Shown: positions 1 through 6,013 of the stretch, piece after piece
Numbering within the stretch: the stretch's first letter is position 1
How the letters are laid out: every line of letters begins with the position of its first letter
Origin: an uncultured Hyphomicrobiales bacterium
GTDB taxonomy: Bacteria; Pseudomonadota; Alphaproteobacteria; Rhizobiales; Aestuariivirgaceae
Length of the DNA stretch: 6,948 nt
Direction: 5' to 3'
Assembly: GCA_903930095.1 (NCBI GenBank)
Contig: CAIYXE010000408.1
Span: 1 to 6,948 of the forward strand
Notes under the pieces: generated by a model
The model's input: only the letters and a program-made list of their open reading frames with translations
Databases searched by the model: none
Told to the model about the DNA's origin: nothing
Made by a program: the position numbers and the translations under genes

Positions 1-14
1 GGCCTTGTGAGCTG

Positions 15-25
15 AGGAGAGAGCC
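15..25 (+). promoter_or_regulatory. Ribosome binding site of the enolase-superfamily gene
   Basis: AGGAG at 15-19 lies six bases before the ATG at 26, which is near-ideal Shine-Dalgarno spacing and fixes this start. In-frame stop codons in two frames just upstream (TGA at 8-10 and 13-15) would allow a preceding gene to end here, within about 20 bases. The gene may therefore be a downstream member of an operon that begins outside the window. The upstream gene itself cannot be seen. Confidence 0.7.
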
Positions 26-1135
26 ATGGCGAAGATCACCCGCGTCGAAGCCCTGATGGTGGACCTGAAGCCCAAGGTGAAGCGCACCGACGCCATCCAG
101 TCCTTCGTCAGCCAGGAAACGCCCATCATCCGCATCTATGACGCGGATGGCGCAGTGGGCACCGGCTACAGCTATACGATCGGCACCGGCGGCCCCTCCA
201 TCATGGAACTGATCCGCCGCACATTGGGGCCAGCGCTGATTGGCCGCGAGGCGCTGGAGATAGAGAAGATCTGGCGCGACCTGTTCTTCCTCACCCACGC
301 CACCACGGTGGGCGCCATCACTTCGCTGGCGCTGGCCGCTATCGACACGGCGCTCTGGGATCTCAAATGCCGCCGCATGAACGAGCCGCTTCACCGCATG
401 GCCGGCGGTGCCCAGTCACGCGTGCCGCTCTACACAACAGAGGGCGGCTGGCTTCACATCGATACCGCTGCACTGGTTGACGACGCATTGCAGGCCAAGG
501 CCAAGGGCTTCGGCGGCTCCAAGATCAAGGTCGGCCGCCCGCATGTGTCGGAGGATGCCGCGCGCCTTGCCGCCGTGCGCGAGGCTGTAGGGCCCGCCTT
601 CGAGATCATGACGGATGCCAACCAGCGCTTCACCGTGGACGAGGCCATCCGCCGTGCGCGCTGCCTGACGCCGCTCGACATCGCATGGTTCGAGGAACCG
701 CTGACGGCGGATGACATTTCAGGCCATGTGCGCCTGTCGCAAAGCACGACCATCCCCATCGCCGTGGGCGAGAGCCTCTACAGCCATCTCCACTTCCGCG
801 AATATCTTGAGCGCGGCGCCTGTTCCATCGTACAGGTGGATGTGGCGCGGATCGGCGGCATCACGCCCTGGCTGAAGGTCGCCCATCTCGCCGAATGCTT
901 CAACGTGCCCGTCTGCCCGCATTTCCTGATGGAGCTTCACGTGGCACTCTGCGCCGCCGTGCCCATTGCCCGCTGGGTGGAATACATCCCGCAGATCGAC
1001 TCGCTCACGACGGAGCCGATGAAGATCGAGAACGGACACGCCATCCCGTCAGACGAACCGGGGTTGGGAATTGCGTGGGATTTCGAGGCAATTGGCAAAG
1101 CAGCGGTTGAGGGGTCGGCGTTCGCGATCGCGTGA
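26..1135 (+). CDS. Mandelate racemase/enolase superfamily protein, mandelate racemase subgroup (substrate unknown)
   Basis: This is a complete 369-residue protein of the enolase superfamily, cytosolic Mg2+ enzymes that abstract a proton next to a carboxylate. An N-terminal capping domain (about 1-125) precedes the (beta/alpha)7-beta barrel. The active-site set is intact: KxK at K166/K168, metal ligands D197 (TDAN), E223 (FEEP) and E249 (GES), the D272/H299 dyad (CPH), and E319. From memory of Pseudomonas putida mandelate racemase (K164, K166, D195, E221, E247, D270, H297, E317), every one of these sits exactly two residues later, and the C-terminal PGLGI resembles that enzyme's PGVGI. This places it firmly in the mandelate racemase subgroup. 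The residues near 137-142 (TTEGGW) and the mobile 20s loop do not look like mandelate racemase, so another substrate is likely; the subgroup includes acid-sugar dehydratases and racemases. The next gene is convergent, so this gene ends its transcription unit. Confidence 0.93.
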   Translation: MAKITRVEALMVDLKPKVKRTDAIQSFVSQETPIIRIYDADGAVGTGYSYTIGTGGPSIMELIRRTLGPALIGREALEIEKIWRDLFFLTHATTVGAITSLALAAIDTALWDLKCRRMNEPLHRMAGGAQSRVPLYTTEGGWLHIDTAALVDDALQAKAKGFGGSKIKVGRPHVSEDAARLAAVREAVGPAFEIMTDANQRFTVDEAIRRARCLTPLDIAWFEEPLTADDISGHVRLSQSTTIPIAVGESLYSHLHFREYLERGACSIVQVDVARIGGITPWLKVAHLAECFNVPVCPHFLMELHVALCAAVPIARWVEYIPQIDSLTTEPMKIENGHAIPSDEPGLGIAWDFEAIGKAAVEGSAFAIA

Positions 1136-1145
1136 GCTTCTTCCC

Positions 1146-1169
1146 CCTCTCCCCCGCAGGGGGGAGAGG
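1146..1169. terminator. GC hairpin between convergent genes, possible bidirectional terminator or dispersed palindrome
   Basis: CCTCTCCCCC at 1146-1155 is perfectly complementary to GGGGGAGAGG at 1160-1169, giving a 10-bp stem with a four-base loop (GCAG). It fills the 45-base gap between the stop of the racemase-like gene (1135) and the stop of yccF (1183, minus strand), which is where a shared terminator would be expected. Neither strand has a U-tract after the stem, so it is not a canonical intrinsic terminator. It may act as an mRNA 3'-end stabiliser or be a copy of a C/T-rich intergenic palindrome of the kind common in alphaproteobacterial genomes. The hairpin is certain from sequence; its role is inferred. 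Confidence 0.55.
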
Positions 1170-1180
1170 AATGGTGTAAC

Positions 1181-1603
1181 TTACACCCGGTGCGCGGGCA
1201 TGGCCTCGTCCTTCGGCACGATCATCTTGCCGATGGGCCACAGCGCAATCCCCGCCAGCTTCAGATGCGCCCAGGCGAAGGGGATGCCGATGATGGTGAC
1301 GGCCAGCATCACCGCGGTGATGACATGGGCCAGCGCCAGCCACCAGCCGGCGAAGACCAGCCAGATGATATTGCCAAGCCCGCCCAGCACGCCGGTGCCG
1401 ATGTCTTCCTGGCCGGTCAGCCGGTCACGCGGCACAGCTTTGTAGCCGAAGGGCATCAGCGTATAGAGCGCGATGTTGACGGCCGCCTTGGCCCACGGAA
1501 GCCCCACGATGGTGATGGCCATGATGACGGCAGCGATCAGCCAGCCGAAGGCCATCCAGGCGCCGCCCAGCAGGATCCAGATGATGTTCAGCAGCAATGA
1601 CAT
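1181..1603 (-). CDS. yccF: YccF-family (DUF307) inner membrane protein
   Basis: This is a 140-residue hydrophobic protein matching the YccF/DUF307 family of small inner-membrane proteins, whose biochemical role is not established. It consists of two copies of one unit at a gapless offset of 72 residues: NIIW at 6-9 and 78-81, GLPWA at 34-38 and GIPFA at 106-110, PFG at 51-53 and PIG at 123-125, VPRD at 57-60 and VPKD at 129-132. Each unit carries a long hydrophobic stretch (about 10-35 and 79-107) that should cross or re-enter the membrane. GWW at 86-88 and the LWPIG near 121-125 are typical of the family. The start is supported by GGAGG at 1610-1614, read on the minus strand, six bases before the ATG. 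The gene converges on the racemase-like gene and diverges from the nuclease/ATPase operon; nothing in the sequence links it functionally to either. Confidence 0.9.
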   Translation of the reverse strand: MSLLLNIIWILLGGAWMAFGWLIAAVIMAITIVGLPWAKAAVNIALYTLMPFGYKAVPRDRLTGQEDIGTGVLGGLGNIIWLVFAGWWLALAHVITAVMLAVTIIGIPFAWAHLKLAGIALWPIGKMIVPKDEAMPAHRV

Positions 1604-1719
1604 GCAAGTCCTCCGTGATGACGTGCTGATATATGGGGAACCCGGCCGCCTTTTGCCACAACTATCCGCTGCAGGCCACGGCAGTTGACCGGGCCTCCCC
1701 GGCCTCCCATTCTGCCGCC
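1604..1719. promoter_or_regulatory. Divergent intergenic region between yccF and the nuclease operon
   Basis: This 116-base gap must hold promoters for both directions. For yccF, on the minus strand, the clear element is its Shine-Dalgarno (1610-1614), and TATATC (read from 1633 to 1628) is a possible -10; no convincing -35 at good spacing was found. For the plus-strand operon, TTGACC and CATTCT are listed separately. The last 30 bases before the nuclease gene hold a direct repeat of GGCCTCCC (1692-1699 and 1701-1708). They also hold a small hairpin, CCGGG at 1689-1693 pairing with CCCGG at 1698-1702, and no Shine-Dalgarno sequence. Confidence 0.45.
1685..1713 (+). promoter_or_regulatory. Candidate promoter of the nuclease/ATPase operon
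   Basis: TTGACC at 1685-1690 matches five of six -35 consensus bases. After a 17-base spacer comes CATTCT at 1708-1713, which matches only three of six -10 bases. If this promoter is used, transcription would start close to the ATG at 1720, giving a leaderless or nearly leaderless mRNA. That would explain the missing Shine-Dalgarno. The -10 is weak, so this is a suggestion only. Confidence 0.3.
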
Positions 1720-2847
1720 ATGCGATTCATTCACACGGCGGACTGGCAGATCGGCAAGCCGTTCCGCAACTTCGGCGAGAAGGACGGCGTGCTTCGACAG
1801 GCACGGCTCTCCGCCATCGAGGCGATCGGGCGGCTCGCGGCACAGGAAGGCGCGGCCCACGTGCTGGTGGCGGGCGATCTCTATGACAATGATGCCCCCG
1901 CCCCGAAAACACTGCTGGAGCCGCTTGAACGCATGCGGGCCTTCCCATCCGTCCATTGGCACATCATTCCCGGCAACCATGACTATCATCGCGGCAACGG
2001 GCTGTGGGACCGCGCGGCCGCCCCCGGCCTTCCCGCCAATGTCGTCTTCCACCTGGCACCGGAGCCCGTGGCACTGGGCGAACACGCGGTGCTGTTTCCC
2101 GCCCCGCTCCGCCGCCGCAGCGAGGTGAACGATCTCACCGACTGGATGGATGCCGCGGCCAGTGCCGATGGGCTGATCCGCATCGGGCTGGCGCATGGCT
2201 CCGTCACCGGCTTCGGCACCGATGGCGAGGCAAACAATCCCATCGCCGCTGACCGGGCGAAGCGCGCAGGCCTTTCCTACCTCGCACTCGGCGACTGGCA
2301 CCGCACCATGCAGGTGAACGCCGCCACCTGGTATGCCGGAACACCCGAGGCTGACCGCTTCAACAGCCAGGAGGCGGGCCAGGTGCTGCTTGTTGACATT
2401 GCGGGGCCAGGTGCCGCGCCGGCCGTTACGCCAAGGCGCACCGGCGCCTTCCGCTGGCTGGCACAGGCGGAGGAACTTGCAGGTGCCGAAGACCTTGCCG
2501 CAGTTGAGCAGCGGCTGCGCAACCATGCCGATCTCTCCAATCTCCTGATGCGCCTCACCATCAAGGGCACGCTGGACCTGACGGCGCGCGCCGGCTTGTC
2601 AAGCAGGCTGCAGTCGCTCGAGGCTGCCATGTTCTGGCTCGAGGCGAACCTCGAAGACCTGCATGCGCGCCCGACCATGGACGACCTCGAGAAGATCGAC
2701 TTCGGCGGCGTGCTGCGCGAGGCGGCAGAGGTGCTGAAGGGTGCCGCGGAGAATCCGGCATCCAGTGCGGCGGAGCGCCGCCGCGCCGAGGAAGCGCTGG
2801 TGCAGCTCTTCATCATGGCGAAGGATGCCAAGGTGCAGGCGGCATGA
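1720..2847 (+). CDS. SbcD/YhaO-like metallophosphoesterase (DNA repair exonuclease family)
   Basis: This is a 375-residue protein of the calcineurin-like phosphoesterase fold (SbcD/Mre11/YhaO, COG0420-type), expected to be a Mn2+-dependent DNA nuclease working with the ATPase encoded next. Phosphoesterase motifs in order: HTADWQ with D8 and Q10 (I), AGDLYD at 51-56 with D53 (II), PGNHD at 84-88 with N86 and H87 (III), LAHG with H159 (IV), GDWH at 191-194 (V), then YAGTPE at 205-210, equivalent to the YxGSxE of SbcD. Motif I usually reads DxH and motif V GHxH, so Q10 and D192 replace two metal-binding histidines. Residues 260-370 form a helical C-terminal domain that probably binds the partner. 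The ATG at 1720 is chosen because the family begins at this point; an in-frame ATG at 1633 would add 29 residues with no similarity. The stop overlaps the next start (ATGA, 2844-2847). The exact substrate is unknown. Confidence 0.88.
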   Translation: MRFIHTADWQIGKPFRNFGEKDGVLRQARLSAIEAIGRLAAQEGAAHVLVAGDLYDNDAPAPKTLLEPLERMRAFPSVHWHIIPGNHDYHRGNGLWDRAAAPGLPANVVFHLAPEPVALGEHAVLFPAPLRRRSEVNDLTDWMDAAASADGLIRIGLAHGSVTGFGTDGEANNPIAADRAKRAGLSYLALGDWHRTMQVNAATWYAGTPEADRFNSQEAGQVLLVDIAGPGAAPAVTPRRTGAFRWLAQAEELAGAEDLAAVEQRLRNHADLSNLLMRLTIKGTLDLTARAGLSSRLQSLEAAMFWLEANLEDLHARPTMDDLEKIDFGGVLREAAEVLKGAAENPASSAAERRRAEEALVQLFIMAKDAKVQAA

Positions 2848-5534
2848 AGCTCACCCATGTCACGCTGGAAGGCTGCGGGCGCTTCGGCACGCTGACGCGG
2901 GTTGAAGGCTTCGGGCCCGGCGTCAACATCCTGTCGGCTGGCAACGAGGCGGGAAAATCAACGCTGTTCCGCGCCATCCGCACCTGCCTGTTCGAGCGCC
3001 ACAACACAACCAAGGACGACGTGGCCTCACTTGCAACCGAGGGCCTGTCGCTTCCGGTCACCATCACGGTTGGTTTCGAGAAGGGTGGCAAAACTTACGA
3101 GATCCGCAAGTCCTTCCTGCGCAGCAAATCCGCAAGCCTCATCTGCGATGGTGTGGAGACGGCACGCAATACGGAAGCAGATGAGGAGGTCTGGAAGCTC
3201 CTCGGCATCGAACAGCGCTCGACGCGCGCGCTCGATGAGGCGGCCTTCGGCGTGCTGTGGGTGGCGCAGGGCCATTCCTTCCAGACGCCGGATCCGTCGG
3301 AGGGCGCCAGGAACGCACTGAACGCGGTGATCCAGCAGGAAGTCGGAACGCTGGTGGGCGGCGAGCGCGCCAGGCTTCTGCTCACCACCGTCAGCGAGGA
3401 GCTCGGCCGCTACGTGACGGAGCGTGGCCAGCCAAAAGCGCGGGGACCACTCGATGACGCGGTGAAGGCGAGCCAGAAGCTGACGGCTGACAGCGCGGAC
3501 GTGGACACCCGCCTCGAGGCGCTCCGCGGCAAGCTCGATGAGTTGGACGCGCTGCGCCGCCAATACAAACAGGCCAGCGATCCCGCCGCCCTCAAGTCCC
3601 TTGAAGACCAGCTGACGGAGGCCAAACGAAAGCTCGCTGAGGCGGAGAAGGCCGAAGGCGAAATCAGGCGCCTCACGGGTGAGGAGCGCCAGGCCTTTCA
3701 ACTTTGCCAGGCGCAGCAGGAAAAGCTGAAGGCCTTGCAGGATCAGGCCAACACCATTGATGAACAGCGTGAACGCCTGACGCAGATTGCGGCCGGCCTC
3801 GCCCCGCTCGACGCGCAGGATGAGGCAACCGCCAGGGCCCTCAGCCATGCCAATGCCGAACGCACCCGCCGTGACGACGCGCTGGCAGCCATTGATGCGC
3901 GCGAGGCTGAATTGCAGCGGCTCGAAGCCCTGTCGCAGAAGCTCGCCCGCAAGGCGGAGCTCGCTGCACGTCTCCAGCAGCTTGACGATTTCCGCCAGCG
4001 CGCCGCCGCCAGCGAGGCGGCACTGAAGCTCGCCACCATCGATGATGCCGTCATCAAGTCCCTCGAAGCGATCGAGAGCGAGGAAGCCCGCATCCGCGCA
4101 GCGCTGGCAGCAGGCGCGGCGCGCGTCACCATCGCCGCAAAGCCCGGCGCGGGCGTCACGCTCAACGGCGATGCCGTCGATGGCACGGACGCGCGTCCCG
4201 TGACAGAAGCGCTCATCATTGCCGTCGGCCCCGATGTGTCGATCACCATATCGCCCCCTGCCGAAGCGCTTGATGCCGCAACTGCGGGCCTCGCGCGGGA
4301 GCGTGCCAGGCTCAACGCCCTGCTCGCGCGCCACGCCGTGGCCTCGCCCGCGCAATTGCGCCAGCGCCACGCCGAACGGGTCACGCTGGAGAACATCGCG
4401 CGTGACCTTCGCGCCGAGCGCAGTGCGCTTGGCCTCAAGGAAGACGTATCCATCGAGATCAACAGGCTCGCAACGGCCATTGCAGCAATTGCCGCCGAGG
4501 CCCAGCGCATCCTGCCGGAGGGGACAGGGCCGCTGCCCGCCGCTGACGCCATCGCGGCGGAACGCCAGTCACTGGCCGAGAGCCGCAGTGCGCTGCGCGC
4601 CGAACAATCATCTCTTGATGCCCAGATCGGCGCGCACAAGGATACGCTGACGGCACTCGCCAGCACGCGGGGCACGCTCAACGGGCAGAAGGCAGAGATC
4701 AACGCGCGCCTTCAGTCAGCACTTGCCCTGCTGCCGGACGACACCCGCCAAACCCTCATGGCGGCCTGTGAGGAAGAGCTCGTTCATCGCAGCGAGGCGC
4801 ATCGCGTCAAGGCGGCCGCACTCGAGCAAGGCCGCGCCAGTGCCCCTGCTCCGGACGAAGCTGAGCGCCAGAAGAACCGCATCGACCGCTTCACCGCCGC
4901 CCTCGAAAGCCAGCGCACGACGCTGGACGACCTCCGCCAGTCAATCGCGCGGCGCGAAGGCGAGGTGCAGATCTCAGGCGGCGAGGGCCTGGGAGAGCTC
5001 GCCACCACGTTCCGCCTGCAGAAGGACATTGCAATCGCCGAAGCCCAGCGGCTTGCCGAACGCGTGGAGGTCCTGAAGCTTCTGAGAACCACGGTCGAGT
5101 CCTGCTATGCGCGCCGCCGTGAGCAGTTGAATGCCCCGCTGCTCCGCCACCTGAAGCCCTTCCTTAACGATGTCTTCCCCAAGGCCGAGATCGTGCTCGG
5201 AGATGATTTCGAGATTTCGGCACTCAGCCGCTCAGGCCCGCAGGGTGAAGCGTTCGGCCGCCTGTCGCTCGGCACGCAGGAGCAGATCGCCGTGCTGGTG
5301 CGTCTCGCCATGGGCGCCATGATCTGCGAGCGCGGCGAGGATGTGCCGGTAATCCTCGATGATGCGCTGGTGTTCTCGGATGATGCGCGCATCGAACAGA
5401 TGTTCGATGCCATCAGCCGCGCGGGGAAGACGCAACAGGTGATCGTCTTCACCTGCCGCGCGCGCTCCTTCGCCTCGCTCGGCGGCCGGGAACTGCGGAT
5501 CGCAGGCGGGAACAACCCCGCCAGGACCGGCTAG
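2844..5534 (+). CDS. SbcC/YhaN-like coiled-coil AAA ATPase (Rad50/SMC-type)
   Basis: This is an 896-residue ATPase with Rad50/SbcC architecture, closest in style to YhaN (COG4717-type). Visible parts: Walker A GNEAGKST (33-40), a probable Q-loop at Q142 (LWVAQG), a heptad-like, Ala/Arg/Glu/Leu-rich arm (about 205-425), a cysteine-free probable beta segment (about 427-471), a second arm (about 475-765), the ABC signature LSLGTQEQ (807-814), Walker B PVILDD (835-840) and D-loop FSDD (844-847). The two ATP half-sites come together when the arms fold back. The expected role is ATP-controlled opening and loading of DNA for the partner nuclease. There is no CxxC zinc hook anywhere in the chain. After the last strand the sequence reads FTCR, where Rad50-like proteins usually have an H-loop histidine. 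The ATGA overlap with the nuclease gene implies translational coupling and near-equal expression; AGG at 2837-2839 is the only Shine-Dalgarno-like element. Its role in repair or defence is inferred from the family. Confidence 0.9.
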   Translation: MKLTHVTLEGCGRFGTLTRVEGFGPGVNILSAGNEAGKSTLFRAIRTCLFERHNTTKDDVASLATEGLSLPVTITVGFEKGGKTYEIRKSFLRSKSASLICDGVETARNTEADEEVWKLLGIEQRSTRALDEAAFGVLWVAQGHSFQTPDPSEGARNALNAVIQQEVGTLVGGERARLLLTTVSEELGRYVTERGQPKARGPLDDAVKASQKLTADSADVDTRLEALRGKLDELDALRRQYKQASDPAALKSLEDQLTEAKRKLAEAEKAEGEIRRLTGEERQAFQLCQAQQEKLKALQDQANTIDEQRERLTQIAAGLAPLDAQDEATARALSHANAERTRRDDALAAIDAREAELQRLEALSQKLARKAELAARLQQLDDFRQRAAASEAALKLATIDDAVIKSLEAIESEEARIRAALAAGAARVTIAAKPGAGVTLNGDAVDGTDARPVTEALIIAVGPDVSITISPPAEALDAATAGLARERARLNALLARHAVASPAQLRQRHAERVTLENIARDLRAERSALGLKEDVSIEINRLATAIAAIAAEAQRILPEGTGPLPAADAIAAERQSLAESRSALRAEQSSLDAQIGAHKDTLTALASTRGTLNGQKAEINARLQSALALLPDDTRQTLMAACEEELVHRSEAHRVKAAALEQGRASAPAPDEAERQKNRIDRFTAALESQRTTLDDLRQSIARREGEVQISGGEGLGELATTFRLQKDIAIAEAQRLAERVEVLKLLRTTVESCYARRREQLNAPLLRHLKPFLNDVFPKAEIVLGDDFEISALSRSGPQGEAFGRLSLGTQEQIAVLVRLAMGAMICERGEDVPVILDDALVFSDDARIEQMFDAISRAGKTQQVIVFTCRARSFASLGGRELRIAGGNNPARTG
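4122..4256 (+). other. Segment interrupting the coiled coil at the hook position of the ATPase
   Basis: Residues about 427-471 of the ATPase break the helical pattern of both flanks. They are rich in Val, Ile, Thr, Gly and Asp, include VTIAAKPGAGVTLNGDAV, and end in SITISPP. The alternation of hydrophobic and polar residues suggests several short beta strands. The segment straddles residue 448, the exact midpoint of the 896-residue chain, which in Rad50/SbcC is the apex of the coiled coil where the zinc hook sits. No cysteine lies within it. The fold assignment is inferred from residue pattern alone. Confidence 0.55.
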
Positions 5535-5552
5535 AACCGCACCGCTCACGCG

Positions 5553-5579
5553 TTGACACCCTGCATGCCACCCTAGGAT
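5553..5579 (+). promoter_or_regulatory. Candidate promoter of the ArsR-family gene
   Basis: TTGACA at 5553-5558 is a perfect -35 hexamer, lying just after the stop of the ATPase gene. TAGGAT at 5574-5579 matches four of six -10 bases, but the spacer is only 15 bases, shorter than optimal. Transcription would start within the inverted repeat at 5578-5596, leaving a leader of about 55 bases. The short spacer is the main weakness. Confidence 0.4.
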
Positions 5580-5596
5580 TGCGGACCGGCCGCGAT
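5578..5596. promoter_or_regulatory. Imperfect inverted repeat, possible operator for the ArsR-family repressor
   Basis: ATTGCGG-N5-CCGCGAT has arms matching at six of seven positions. It sits at the end of the candidate -10 and over the likely transcription start of the ArsR-type gene. That is a usual place for an autorepression site of an ArsR/SmtB dimer. It does not match the ATTC-N8-GAAT pattern I recall for SqrR sites, so assignment to this repressor is inference. Confidence 0.35.
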
Positions 5597-5640
5597 TATG
5601 CAATTCAGAGGTGCCAAACGACCAACACTCAGGACAGGAC

Positions 5641-5997
5641 ATGAGCTTTCTCGAATTCTCCACCGCAACAGCAAAGGAACGTAAGGATGCACGGGCCCAG
5701 GCCCGAAAAGCCTCTGAATTCCTGAAGGCGTTAAGCCACGAAAACCGCCTTCTCATCCTCTGCCTGCTGGTGGAGCGGGAAAAATCCGTCACCGAGATCG
5801 AGGACAGCATGGAGATGCCGCAGGCCGCCGTCTCCCAGCAACTGGCGAGGCTTCGCCTCGACGGTCTGGTGACCACGCGGCGCGAGGGCCGGAACATCTA
5901 TTATTCCCTCGCCAGTGACGAGGTGAAAACCGTGATCGGCACCCTGCACACCTTGTTCTGCGGGCCGCAGCGCGTGGCGCCACGCCGCAGGCACTGA
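5641..5997 (+). CDS. ArsR/SmtB-family transcriptional repressor, SqrR/BigR-like (reactive-sulfur sensing type)
   Basis: This is a 118-residue winged-helix repressor. The N-terminal helix is followed by LSHENRLLILCLL (31-43), the turn and recognition helices near 60-77 (AAVSQQLARLRLDGLV) and the beta wing at about 78-90 (TTRREGRNIYYSL). The metal-binding ELCVCDL motif of ArsR/SmtB is absent. Instead there are only two cysteines, C41 and C107, and these are the positions of the persulfide-sensing pair of Rhodobacter SqrR (C41/C107) and equivalent to BigR C42/C108. In that family reactive sulfur links the two thiols and releases DNA. ATG at 5641 is preferred because AGGA at 5631-5634 is six bases upstream; a GTG at 5611 has its only purine-rich run directly abutting it. 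The gene follows the ATPase by 106 bases with its own candidate promoter. No sulfide-oxidation gene is in view, so the regulated target is unknown. Confidence 0.88.
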   Translation: MSFLEFSTATAKERKDARAQARKASEFLKALSHENRLLILCLLVEREKSVTEIEDSMEMPQAAVSQQLARLRLDGLVTTRREGRNIYYSLASDEVKTVIGTLHTLFCGPQRVAPRRRH

Positions 5998-6013
5998 TCT
6001 CCGCGGGCGGCGC

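Noticed and set aside
1633..1719. Upstream in-frame ATG that would lengthen the nuclease by 29 residues
   Set aside because: The added residues are not like the family, which starts at MRFIHTADW, and no ribosome site precedes 1633.
1588..2526. A 312-residue minus-strand frame spanning the start of yccF and most of the nuclease gene
   Set aside because: It overlaps two well-supported genes on opposite strands and shows no recognisable domain.
3027..4702. Long minus-strand frames (447 and 319 residues) across the ATPase gene
   Set aside because: They are antisense shadows of the Ala/Arg/Glu-rich coiled-coil arms, with low-complexity composition and no family motifs. The plus-strand frame has Walker A, signature and Walker B motifs in order.
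2844..5534. A zinc hook (CxxC) in the ATPase
   Set aside because: All cysteines were checked: they are isolated and none forms a CxxC pair, least of all near the coiled-coil apex.
5611..5640. GTG start adding ten residues to the ArsR-type repressor
   Set aside because: The purine-rich AGAG abuts the GTG with no spacer, while the ATG at 5641 has AGGA at six bases. The ATG start also gives cysteine positions matching SqrR numbering.
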